Source: Amoebophrya sp. AT5.2
Taxonomy: Eukaryota; Sar; Dinophyceae; Syndiniales; Amoebophryaceae
Assembly (NCBI GenBank): GCA_005223375.1
Contig: RXOD01005103.1
Location: 1 to 15,901, forward strand
Direction: 5' to 3'
Length of the DNA stretch: 15,901 nucleotides
The notes below the pieces were generated by a model. The model was not told where the DNA came from, did not search any database, and worked only from the letters and a program-made list of their open reading frames with translations. Positions 8,813 through 15,901 of the stretch are shown here, one piece after another. How positions within the stretch are numbered: position 1 is the first letter of the stretch; every line of letters begins with the position of its first letter. The translations under genes were made by a program, and so were the position numbers.

Positions 8813-8818
8813 TTTATT
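8813..8818 (-). promoter_or_regulatory. AATAAA hexamer, possible polyadenylation signal of the Fused-like gene
   Basis: AATAAA on the minus strand about 40 bases beyond the TGA at 8860-8858. Placement is right for a 3' end signal, but the hexamer is common by chance in AT-rich spacers and is not well conserved in dinoflagellates. Confidence 0.3.
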
Positions 8819-8857
8819 TAATCGCACCCGGCCTTTGTCCTCGCGTCATGCGGCAGC

Positions 8858-9049
8858 TCATGGTACGCCGGGAGCGTGGGATTCGAATTTCTGTAGTAGT
8901 CTCTGCGCGTACCTGTGCAAGAGATTTTCTGGCTGGCCGGCTCGCCTCGCACGCGCGACGCACTGCGCAAATCGCTCGACGTCCAGCTCCGCGAGCGTTT
9001 TGTGCCCTGGCCAGCTATCAATCATGGAATCGAATAAATCTTGATCTTC
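8858..9049 (-). CDS. Probable terminal exon of the Fused-like kinase gene (join not resolved)
   Basis: An open minus-strand frame reading about DLFDSMIDSWPGHKTLAELD, then VERFAQCVARARRAGQ, PENLLHRYAQRLLQKFESH, ending at TGA 8860-8858. The final RYAQRLLQKF looks like the closing helix of an ARM/HEAT solenoid. It comes directly after the last recognised ARM exon on the same strand. An AATAAA hexamer (8818-8813) lies about 40 bases past the stop, as expected for a gene end. No GT donor in a compatible phase is present in the preceding exon before its stop. A GC donor (TATG|GCGAGC, about 9448) to an AAG acceptor near 9050 would keep frame but is unproven. The alternative is a separate small gene. 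Confidence 0.45.
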   Translation of the reverse strand, partial: EDQDLFDSMIDSWPGHKTLAELDVERFAQCVARARRAGQPENLLHRYAQRLLQKFESHAPGVP

Positions 9050-9060
9050 AGATGTAAGCA

Positions 9061-9120
9061 CGTATCAAGCTGTCCTGCAATTTGAGGGCGAGCTGCAGGG
9101 CAGCTTGAACTTGATACACG
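9061..9120. repeat. Imperfect hairpin in the presumed last intron of the Fused-like gene
   Basis: The left arm CGTATCAAGCTGTCCTGCA (from 9061) pairs with the right arm TGCAGGGCAGCTTGAACTTG followed by ATACACG (to about 9120). There is one mismatch and two short bulges, and the loop is about 15 bases. It sits immediately upstream, in the sense of transcription, of the probable terminal exon. Confidence 0.7.
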
Positions 9121-9400
9121 CTCGCTAACATGTCTGCCGCAAGATAGAACAACGGCGCCTTACAACTCCAACGACAAGGCTTTCACTTTCTCTTTCTCAA
9201 GTACATTTATAGAAGAAGGCAGGCGGGCGCGAGCTTGATTGAAGGCCGTGGCAGTGGTGCAGGTACTGGCCGCTAGGTGGACTAGGACTAGGAGTACCAG
9301 TTCCAGTACGAGGAAGACGAAGACCCGACCCCCTAGAGCTAGATGAAAGATTCAAATTCAAAATCAATGCACGACGAGAAGTTAGTCGTGGGGGCTGTAT

Positions 9401-9643
9401 TTATAGTTGCTTGATAGCTGACCGCCGCGTCAAAGAGCAATGATGCTCGCCATAAGCCTGTTTGCAGGTTGGGTGCACAGCCAGGTTCCCGAGCGAAAAA
9501 AGCGCGATCTTGACGCTGCTGTCGGCCTCTGCGCGTTGCAGTGAGATCGTTCCTTCGTCCCGGTTGTATCCTGTCAGATCAAAGAGCGCGCCTAGCACTC
9601 CACACCGCACTATTTCCTCACACAGCTCGCTGCTGTTGCGGAC
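9401..9643 (-). CDS. Fused/STK36-like kinase, C-terminal ARM-repeat exon
   Basis: Starts after a CTACAG acceptor (9645-9644) in phase 0. With the previous exon it completes a Fused-family signature: ...NAAGALGNL|VRNSSELCEEIV, then RCGVLGALFDL. KIALFSLGNLAVHPTCKQA, the last ARM repeat typical of Fused orthologues, follows. Past KQA the frame reads YGEHHCSLTRRSAIKQL and stops at TAA 9403-9401. This tail does not look conserved, so the true exon may end near 9450 and splice to the exon at 9049-8858. Confidence 0.8.
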   Translation of the reverse strand, partial: VRNSSELCEEIVRCGVLGALFDLTGYNRDEGTISLQRAEADSSVKIALFSLGNLAVHPTCKQAYGEHHCSLTRRSAIKQL

Positions 9644-9844
9644 CTGTAGTCGGTAGTGAAAGAGTCAGAAGGTAGGAAGAGGAACACCAACACTTGTTCT
9701 TGTACTTCTCTTCTGTCATATCTTTCCGCAGTTTCAAGCTGCATGTTCTTCAAATCAATGCTGTACCTCCGCGTCCCCGCCAAATCAACTACAACTCCAT
9801 CCCAAGAGGCAAATTATCAAAGCAAGTGTTTATTTTTTTTTTAC
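9644..9844 (-). other. Fused-like gene, 201-base GT-AG intron
   Basis: Donor AACCTT|GTAAAAAAAAA and acceptor GACTACAG|GTCCGC, phase 0. This is the best-supported splice junction in the window, because the joined protein (GALGNLVRNS) reproduces a conserved ARM motif of Fused kinases that neither exon has alone. Confidence 0.85.
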
Positions 9845-10748
9845 AAGGTTTCCCAGCGCGCCAGCGGCATTGGCTCGACATTTTTCGTCGTTCTTTCCGT
9901 CCAGAAGCAACAAATCGCGCAGGGGTGCCACGGCGCCCTTGAGCTGCGGATACAGAATGTTGGAATGGAAGGCACTGTTTCCCACCGCGAAGCTGGCGAA
10001 CTTCCTTGTCGTGGCGTCTGTGTCGCCGCACAGCGGAATCAGGTTCGCCAGAATTCCGGTTTCCCGCAGTTTCGCGTAGAAGAAGTCGCTGTGTCGGCTC
10101 ATGTTGCCCACTACGTTCGCGGTTTTCGCGCGGATGTTCGCGTCTGGACACCGCAGCAGGGCCGCCAGCTCCCGGTAGATGCCTAGTTTGTGTATGGCAG
10201 GATAGTACTCCTTGGACATTCGGGACAACTGCGACAGAATCAGTAGCATGTCCACGCAGATGTGCGCCCTGTGCACGTAATCGGAGAGCGAGTCCTTCTC
10301 CCCGCACAGGATCCCAAGCCCGTTGGCATGCACAAACTCCTGGGCGAGCGAGGCATGGTGCAAAACGAACGAGGCGAGCAGCTGGGTGGCCATCGAAAAC
10401 GTCCCCGGGATGTTCTTGGCTCCCGGCGGCGGGTTGCCGTGGCCGGCCGAGCTGGTGGTCTCCAGCGTCTCGTCGTGGGAGAGTTTCTGCGCAAAGGAAA
10501 GAACAAAGTGCGTCACCCGACTCTGCAAAATCCACTGCACAATCTGCTTGTCGCCGTTCTTGTTCTGGCACAAAGTGCGGTTCAACAGGTCATACAGGAC
10601 GCGCAGGGCGGTCAAACAGTGGATCTCCGGGACGGAGTACACGCGGTCAGGAAGACTGGAGTCAATTGTGCCATGACGAGCTACAAAATTGTCAACAAGA
10701 ACATGAAAGATGAATATACCAATGATGTCCGTATGATCGTAAGGGGCC
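9845..10748 (-). CDS. Fused/STK36-like kinase, ARM-repeat exon
   Basis: A 904-base exon, phase 2 in and phase 0 out. It carries consecutive ARM/HEAT helices: CLTALRVLYDLLNR; QWILQSRVTHFVLSFAQKLS; ATQLLASFVLHHASLAQEFV; DMLLILSQLSRMSKEYYPA; then IRAKTANVVGNMSRHSDFFY and ATTRKFASFAVGNSAFHS. The last two match the Fused C-terminal repeats (VRA..C.LLGNL.RHS..FY; R.FASFAVGNAA). This domain mediates partner binding in the family. The acceptor is taken as AACTTTTCTAG (10750-10749), which fits the phase of the previous donor. Another possible AG lies about 75 bases further in (TTTTGTAG), giving a shorter exon. Confidence 0.85.
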
Positions 10749-10829
10749 CTAGAAAAGTTGAGATCTTTATTTAACATCTTGCCGAAGGAGGACCAAAATG
10801 TGGCGACTGGAACGCAGTACTAGAGGTAC
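10749..10829 (-). other. Fused-like gene, 81-base intron
   Basis: Donor GCGAA|GTACCTC and acceptor CAACTTTTCTAG|GGCCCC, phase 2. A pyrimidine-rich run precedes the AG. Without removal the upstream frame stops seven bases into the intron. Confidence 0.6.
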
Positions 10830-11395
10830 TTCGCGGGCGCCATCTGCGTGTAGTTGTTGTACGAGGCGGAGACGCACTCTATTGCACGCAGGATGAACTT
10901 GAACCGCGCTTCCTGTTTTTTCCCAGCCTCATTCCGGAACTGGTACACGATATCCAGCGTTGCGAGCATCCCCCGCCGCCCGATCAAAGTGAAGAAGTCG
11001 ACGTGCGAAAACTCCCGCGCGCTCTCTGCTGCTGCCAGCTCGGGGCTGTTTCGGTGCGGCTGCTCCTGCTCGCTGCCCCCGCCGGCAGCGCTTGTTGCTG
11101 ATGAAGACGCAGACGCTGTCGTATCGTTTAACAGAGAGCGTTGGCCGCGCAACAGCTCGCTCGTCGCCGTCCCGTTGGGGTTCCCGCCGGGTACTCCCGC
11201 TGTCCCGCTGTCCGGGTCCTGATGCAGTTCCGGATCTCTGTTGCAGCCAATTATTTTGTGGACAAACTCGCGCGTCAGCCACTCGTCAGGACCGGTTAGG
11301 TAAGTCCGCAGGCTCAAACATTGCATCACCGAATCCAGAATGCCCGCATCTGCGTATCCAAGAATCATACCCTCCGCATCCGCCAGCACGTCAAG
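10830..11395 (-). CDS. Fused/STK36-like kinase, central solenoid exon
   Basis: A 566-base exon after a TTGCTTTCACAG acceptor. It reads LDVLADAEGMILGYADAGIL, DSVMQCLSLRTYLTGPDEWL, then a Ser/Ala/Gly/Gln-rich insert of about 60 residues. A helical segment follows, FFTLIGRRGMLATLDIVYQF...FKFILRAIECVSASYNNY. The paired amphipathic helices fit the ARM/HEAT solenoid of Fused proteins with a lineage-specific disordered loop. Phase 0 in, phase 2 out, both consistent with the neighbours. Confidence 0.8.
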
Positions 11396-11642
11396 CTGTG
11401 AAAGCAATACAATTGCGATAAAAATCATGAGCAATGATGAAACTATGTTTGAGTTTGTATGTTGACGATTACGGCAACCACGGCCTGGAGTTTCAGTTTG
11501 AGTTTGTATTTTTGTACTGCAATATGATCGCGAAGCTGAAGCCTTGAACCTCCTCGATGGTGAACCGAATCCGAAACCGGAAGTAGTAACACTGGGAAGG
11601 GACGAAGCTATACTTATAGCTGTGAAGGTGAACGTACTTTAC
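11396..11642 (-). other. Fused-like gene, 247-base intron
   Basis: Donor AAAAACAAA|GTAAAG and acceptor GTATTGCTTTCACAG|CTTGAC, phase 0. It joins LLNLLYLLAKPIKNK to LDVLADAEGM. The intron has in-frame stops and is AT-rich compared with its exons. Confidence 0.75.
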
Positions 11643-12634
11643 TTTGTTTTTTATAGGCTTAGCTAGGAGATAAAGTAAATTTAGAAGCTGCAGCACCCCT
11701 GTTGGTGGCGGCACTCGCTCGCTCCTTGCTGCCGCGTCTTCCGCACCCAGCTGGCCGAGCTCCGTGGAGAGGCTGCGATCTGGCAACCACCGCGGCGGCG
11801 GGGTGAATCCACGAGATGATCCGCCTCTGGTCTTATTTGCGGGGGGCGCTGCTGCAGCGCCTCCTGTGGCTGCGGTGTTGGTGGACGCGGAGGCCGCCCG
11901 GTTGGCCAATTTCCCATGTTGGTCCCGTTCGGCAGGTTCCTCGCAGCTCCCGCCACTGCGGCCGCTCCCGTTGTACCGCTGCACAGAGAACAGCTCTGCG
12001 TGCACCATGGAGTACCGAAACAGGGCATGCAGCCACGGATCCAGGGCCTGCAGTGGCGCCCAAGAATTCTCGATCTTCTTCGCGCGCTGCAAGATTACAG
12101 CCACTCGAAAGATCACCTCCAGAAGCTTTGCGACGAACACCACCACGGGCAACAATTTCCCCGCGCTCTCCAGCTGCTGCTCGGGAACTTCTCCTCTCCC
12201 CTGCACAGGATCCGTTGAAGGACTGGACGGCGCACCGGACAACGTCGTTGCTGGTGGAGCAGGTCCCACTATTCGTTGGGCGGCGGCCGCAGACGAGGCG
12301 TTCGTCGTTTGGATAATTTTCTGGAGGAGTGCATTTTGAACCTGCAGTGCGATCACGAGGTGCTGCAGGTGGTAGTGCTCGCACCACGCGCTAGCGTCCT
12401 CCTTAGGCTCAACGACGCGCGGAGGACAGCCCGGTTGATCCGAGTCCTTGTACACCGAGAGGAAATATCCATGCGAAGTCGGCGGTAGCGCTTCGGACAG
12501 AACGCGCGCCCACAGTGCGCCACGCAGAAACCGCTCCGGACACTTAGCCTCGAACAGGAAAGAAAGCTGAGAACGGAGAGCGGTGCTGTCGCCTGCAGTG
12601 TCCGTATTTTTGATGATAGATTGTACGCTTACTT
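11643..12634 (-). CDS. Fused/STK36-like kinase, central exon with helical segments and a Thr/Ala/Gly-rich insert
   Basis: A 992-base exon. Ordered parts read STALRSQLSFLFEAKCPERF, LRGALWARVLSEALPPTSHG, HYHLQHLVIALQVQNALLQK, VFVAKLLEVIFRVAVILQRA, PLQALDPWLHALFRYSMVHA and, at the end, TGVLQLLNLLYLLAK. These are amphipathic helices of a HEAT/ARM-type solenoid. Between them lie Ser/Ala/Gly/Pro-rich inserts, the longest just before the last helix. The 5' end has tandem acceptors CTAG|TAG|AAG three bases apart; both keep frame and differ by one residue. Assignment to the Fused gene rests on position and solenoid character more than on motif identity. Confidence 0.75.
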
Positions 12635-12745
12635 CTACTAGATCGAGATGATGATGAATATAAAGACTTCTACGTCAAGAAAAATAAAACTCTACCTGGG
12701 CGAGCGCGAGGGCGGCGCTAAACCGCAAATATTAACCGTGAATAC
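12635..12745 (-). other. Fused-like gene, intron of about 111 bases
   Basis: Donor ACGTACG|GTATTCACG and acceptor CTAGTAG|AAGTAAGC, phase 1. The joined protein reads LVRNTY(E)VSVQSIIKNTD. Another phase 1 GT nine bases downstream (CACG|GTTAAT) would add three residues. Confidence 0.55.
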
Positions 12746-15086
12746 CGTACGTGTTCCGCACCAGTCCGCTGAGCTCTTGCGCGCGGTCTAGTGCGAGCAG
12801 GAGCTTAAAGTTTCCGCTCCGTTGGAACTCGGTCCCGCTCTCGAACAGGTGCGCGAGCAGCCTCTTTGCCACTCCTGGGCTCGTTTTGAGCAACGTCTCG
12901 CGCACGATCTGCAGCACGGCCCTCGCGTGTGACGTGTGCGCCGACAGAACGGGGGAGAGGCCGTCGTCGCGGGGCCACGGCAGGAAGCGCGGGCAGATCG
13001 AGCAGTGTGGGTGCACCAACTTCGCCACGCAGGCCACCGCCAGCTGCGCCACGATCGTGTTGCTGCCGTCGTCCGGCCCGCTGGCGCGGACGCTGGAGTT
13101 GCTGTGGTGGGAGACCAACGCGTGCTCTCGCTGCTGCTCGAGCACCGCGTTCGTTGCCGCGATCACGTCGCTCAGCATCACCTCCCACAGCACCGGAAGC
13201 GTTTGCTTCAGGTGCGCGCTGAGATCCTGCCGGTTGCGGCTCAGCCAGCGGTGGGAGGACAACGTGACGTAAATGCTTGCGAGGCAGCCAAGATGCTGCG
13301 CGAGGATGGCGTGCCCAAGTTGCCCGCGGTAGGCGGGCCCGCCGCGCCGTGCCGTGCCTGGCGGCGAGGAGGACGACGAGGCAGCCGAGGTCCCGGTGAT
13401 CGGAATCGCCGCGATCGACGCAGCGGCCTCGACGTTCTTCTGCTCCTGATTGCGAATTGCCTCCTTGCCGGCAGCAAACAGCGGGGCGGAAAACACGTCC
13501 ATGTACTCCTTCATGTGGGGAAGCACGATATCTGCTAACAGCTCTCCGGCCTGCTGGTTTTGCGTCGCCAGTTGCTTGAAAGGATTCGTATTTTCTGATG
13601 GAGGTGGAGGACTGCTGGAGCTCTTGTTGCTGGCTCCACTCACAACTCCGCCCTCTCCACCCACTTGCACTCCGTGGGGCAGCCACGTGTGCACCGCACG
13701 GAGCACCTCCACGAGGAGCGACGGGTAGGCGCAGGGCCGTTTGTGCAAGAGCTGGCGCAGAATCTCGAATAGGTCCCGCTGGAAGTTGTACACCCGGTTG
13801 TGCTCCGCGGAAAACAGAACGCCTTTATCGCGCGCGACCCGCAGCACGCGTTGGACGCTTCGTAGGAGTGCGCCCAGCGTCGGCACCCCGCCGGTCTGTA
13901 GATGCACATCCACGGCCGCGCTACCGCCGCTGCTGGGGTAGATTTGCAGGCAGCTCCCGAAGCTGACGTCGCGGTACTTGCCGAGTAGCTGCCGCTGTAG
14001 CTTGAGGAATTGCTCGTCGCGAAACAGAAATGTTTCAGGAGATGGCGCGGATATTGATGATGATGACGTCGAAGATGAAGGACCCCCAGGCGGCACTGCA
14101 GCGGTCGAGGTAGACGACGACGACGGCGTGGCACTCTGCGCGAAAGCATTTGCATAGTACTGCAGCAGGTCAAAACCGGAGTGGTCCATTTGGCTGCGCG
14201 TCGCAACCTCGTCAACAGATTCTTTCCGAGTCCCTGCCGCTGCAGCACCGCCCGCGGGCTTGACGATTCTCACGGTGTTCATCAGGGGGTCCTGCCGCGC
14301 CGAAGCGGGGGGCGGCGGGCCGGGCTTCGCCGTCATCTGCTGCGAGGGGGGCTGGTTTCGGTTTGCATTCGGATTCGGCACTACGTGGTGTGGGTGATGG
14401 TGCGATGGGGGCTGGCCCGCTACGTTCGCGGGTGGCCGCGGGGATGGCCCACCGGAAGCCGGCCGCTGCTGGGCCGCGAGGAGGTGCTGCTCGTGGTCGT
14501 GCTGTGACGGCGCAGTCCCTCTGCGTCGTTCCCGTTCACCTCCTGGTGGCGGCGGACGTGGTGCTGCTGCTTGTCGTACCCCTCCAGCGTTACTCGCCGG
14601 CTTGCTCTTAGCGGAACTGCTGGCACTGCTGGTGGACGAGGACGAGGAGCCATTACCATTACTAGGAGTGGTTGCAGTCGGCGTGGCTCTTGATGAAGTG
14701 GATGCAGTCGTGCCGCCGACACGAAGCAGATCTCCGTGCTCGCTTGCAGTTCCCTCGCAGCCTTGTGCTCCTCCGCTTTTGACACTGTTCTTCGCGCTGG
14801 CCGCCGCGACGGCGACCGCGACGCTCCCATGGTCATGTTTCGTGGTGGTAGTCGTTGTCGTCGTGCTGGCGCTGCTGCTGCTCCCGTTTCCTATTATTGT
14901 TCCCTCCCCAGAACTACCACTGCCTGCGGCGCCTGGCGGAGCTGAAACAGCGGATGAGGTTGGGCTTGAAGCGCTGGTCGCCGACGTCGTCCTCGGCGGC
15001 CATACGTAAACCCCCTTGCCCTGCCCATTTTTCTGCGCCTCTTCTTCCTTACAAGAAGCACCAGCGTCGATCTCGATACTAGTTGT
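12746..15086 (-). CDS. Fused/STK36-like kinase, large exon: disordered linker and first helical region
   Basis: A 2341-base exon in one open frame. The first 330 or so residues are low-complexity: Ser/Thr runs with seven Thr in a row, polyproline, His-rich (SHHHPHHV) and Gln/Asn-rich segments. They form a long linker after the kinase domain. From about 14040 the sequence becomes ordered: ETFLFRDEQFLKLQRQLLGK, ALLRSVQRVLRVARDKGVLF, YNFQRDLFEILRQLLHKRP, YPSLLVEVLRAVHTWLPHG. Further helices follow (AILAQHLGCLASIYVTLSSH; LLKTSPGVAKRLLAHLF) with more inserts. The start uses the acceptor GTTACTAG|ACA in phase 0, matching the donor of the kinase exon. A second AG eight bases on (CAACTAG|T) is in phase 2 and would pair with an alternative donor. 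Linker length makes this protein longer than the roughly 1,300 residues of animal and plant Fused proteins. Confidence 0.75.
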
Positions 15087-15470
15087 CTAGTAACACAATT
15101 TCGTAAGTTGATGTAAGTCGTCCATTTCTTCGGTTCGACGGGTTCGTTCTTGGTTCGCATTCGCAGTTAATTGCAGCATCTACTTTGCGTTTACTGCACC
15201 AGCACATGAGAAGGCTCCGCGCGCAGTACCAAACCCCCGAATCGATGCGACCACGGGGTGATCTGGCTAGCCGGGCCCAGGAAATTTCTGGAAGGCGCAG
15301 CTCGCAGGATCGATCGAAAGGAGTCCGCGATGGAACGAATGCCAAGGCGAAGCTAAACCTAACGCTAATCTATCCTAGGAAAACGAAAATCGTGGTTACT
15401 TCTCAGCTCTAGTACATCTACTCTAGGTGGTCTAGCTGCCTGTTGTAACTTAGCTCTGACTAGGATCGAC
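15087..15470 (-). other. Fused-like gene, intron of about 384 bases (ends not fixed)
   Basis: Two donor/acceptor pairs keep frame: CCGGCA|GTCGAT (15470) with TTACTAG|ACA (15087) in phase 0, or GCGAA|GTATCT (15489) with CAACTAG|T (15079) in phase 2. The second donor has the better GTATCT consensus. ACTTAC motifs near the 3' end (about 15106-15118) resemble those ending the calpain intron, but I see no matching inverted copy at the 5' end. Confidence 0.5.
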
Positions 15471-15837
15471 TGCCGGGGATGGTAGATACTTCGCAAGGTT
15501 TTTCTCCATAGGTTCTTGCTCCATCTGCTTGCGCTCTTTCTCTGCGCCCGCCGCGACGAATGCGTGGTTGAGCAACCCCGGCCACGCCAGGCGTTGCTGC
15601 GGGTCTTTGCGCAGCAGGCCTTGCAGGAAGTCCTTGAACTCGCCCCCCATAGTCGCCGGGTAGGACACCGTGTCCTTAACGATCAGGTGGATCAGGGAAT
15701 ACAAAGAGTTCGCGTAGAACGGGGGGGTCCCCACGAACAGCTCGAAGAGGATCACGCCCACGGACCAAAGGTCTGCCGTGTGGTTGTAGGGGAGCTCCTG
15801 CACCAGCTCGGGCGCCATGTACAGCGGCGCATTACAG
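15471..15837 (-). CDS. STK36: Fused/STK36-like Ser/Thr kinase, C-lobe of the catalytic domain (N-lobe beyond the right edge)
   Basis: Reads [57 protein letters not shown], then [28 protein letters not shown]. These are kinase subdomains VIII to XI, and nearly every step matches Fused/STK36 ([38 protein letters not shown]...LKDxVxxP...FLxGLLxKDPxxRLxWPxLLxHPF). Fused kinases act in Hedgehog signalling in animals, in central-pair assembly of motile cilia and, as TIO, in plant cytokinesis. In a flagellated protist a ciliary or cytokinetic role is the likelier inference. The acceptor is a GAG after seven T, which is unusual. The residues just before PLY read C-N-A where Fused kinases have K-G-T. 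The active-site loops HRD and DFG are outside the window. Confidence 0.9.
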
Positions 15838-15901
15838 CTCAAAAAAATGCATTGTTAGACGCATCTTTTAAAAACGGTCGTTCCCTTTTTTGGCCTTTTT
15901 T

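Noticed and set aside
8610..9044. Plus-strand frame of 144 codons with Thr/Cys repeats
   Set aside because: The repeats come from simple GGCACG/TGCAC-type sequence, and the frame overlaps the better supported minus-strand terminal exon.
14420..14836. Alternative minus-strand frame of 138 codons over the Fused linker
   Set aside because: The other frame is continuously open from 15086 into the helical region. Both frames are low-complexity, so length and continuity decide.

Overview
This is a compact eukaryotic nuclear window. Every gene I can support reads on the minus strand. The genes are spliced: coding exons of about 60 bases to 2.3 kb are separated by introns of about 50 to 440 bases, many with GT-AG ends. 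Exon translations contain long Ser/Thr/Ala/Gly/Pro runs. Same-strand tandem genes, a Fused (STK36/TIO)-type kinase, an alveolate-style calpain-like protein and one intron with inverted-repeat ends and flanking short direct repeats together suggest an alveolate. My best guess is a dinoflagellate-lineage protist such as Amoebophrya, whose genomes are known for invasive introner elements. That placement is inference, because no rRNA or tRNA is present to test it.

Layout from the right edge, in the direction of transcription. (1) About 15837 to 9401, probably on to 8858: a Fused/STK36-like Ser/Thr kinase. The N-lobe lies beyond the right edge. The window has the kinase C-lobe, a long low-complexity linker, a large helical region and C-terminal ARM/HEAT repeats. 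(2) 8812 to 7223: a stretch without a convincing gene, holding one 29-bp tandem duplication. (3) 7222 to 4806: a two-exon NHL-like beta-propeller protein of about 787 residues. (4) 4708 to 4190: a small three-exon gene for a putative secreted protein of about 118 residues. (5) 3551 to the left edge: a calpain-like protein whose Cys and His catalytic positions are both substituted. Its first intron looks like an introner and carries a strong hairpin.

The genes do not form an obvious pathway. Fused-family kinases act in motile cilium assembly or cytokinesis, calpain-like proteins in regulated proteolysis or as non-catalytic scaffolds, and NHL propellers in binding. All exon joins were made by eye from reading-frame phase, splice signals and family resemblance. 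The Fused and calpain identities are firm; individual splice sites are less so. The most notable points are the probably inactive calpain and the introner-like intron.
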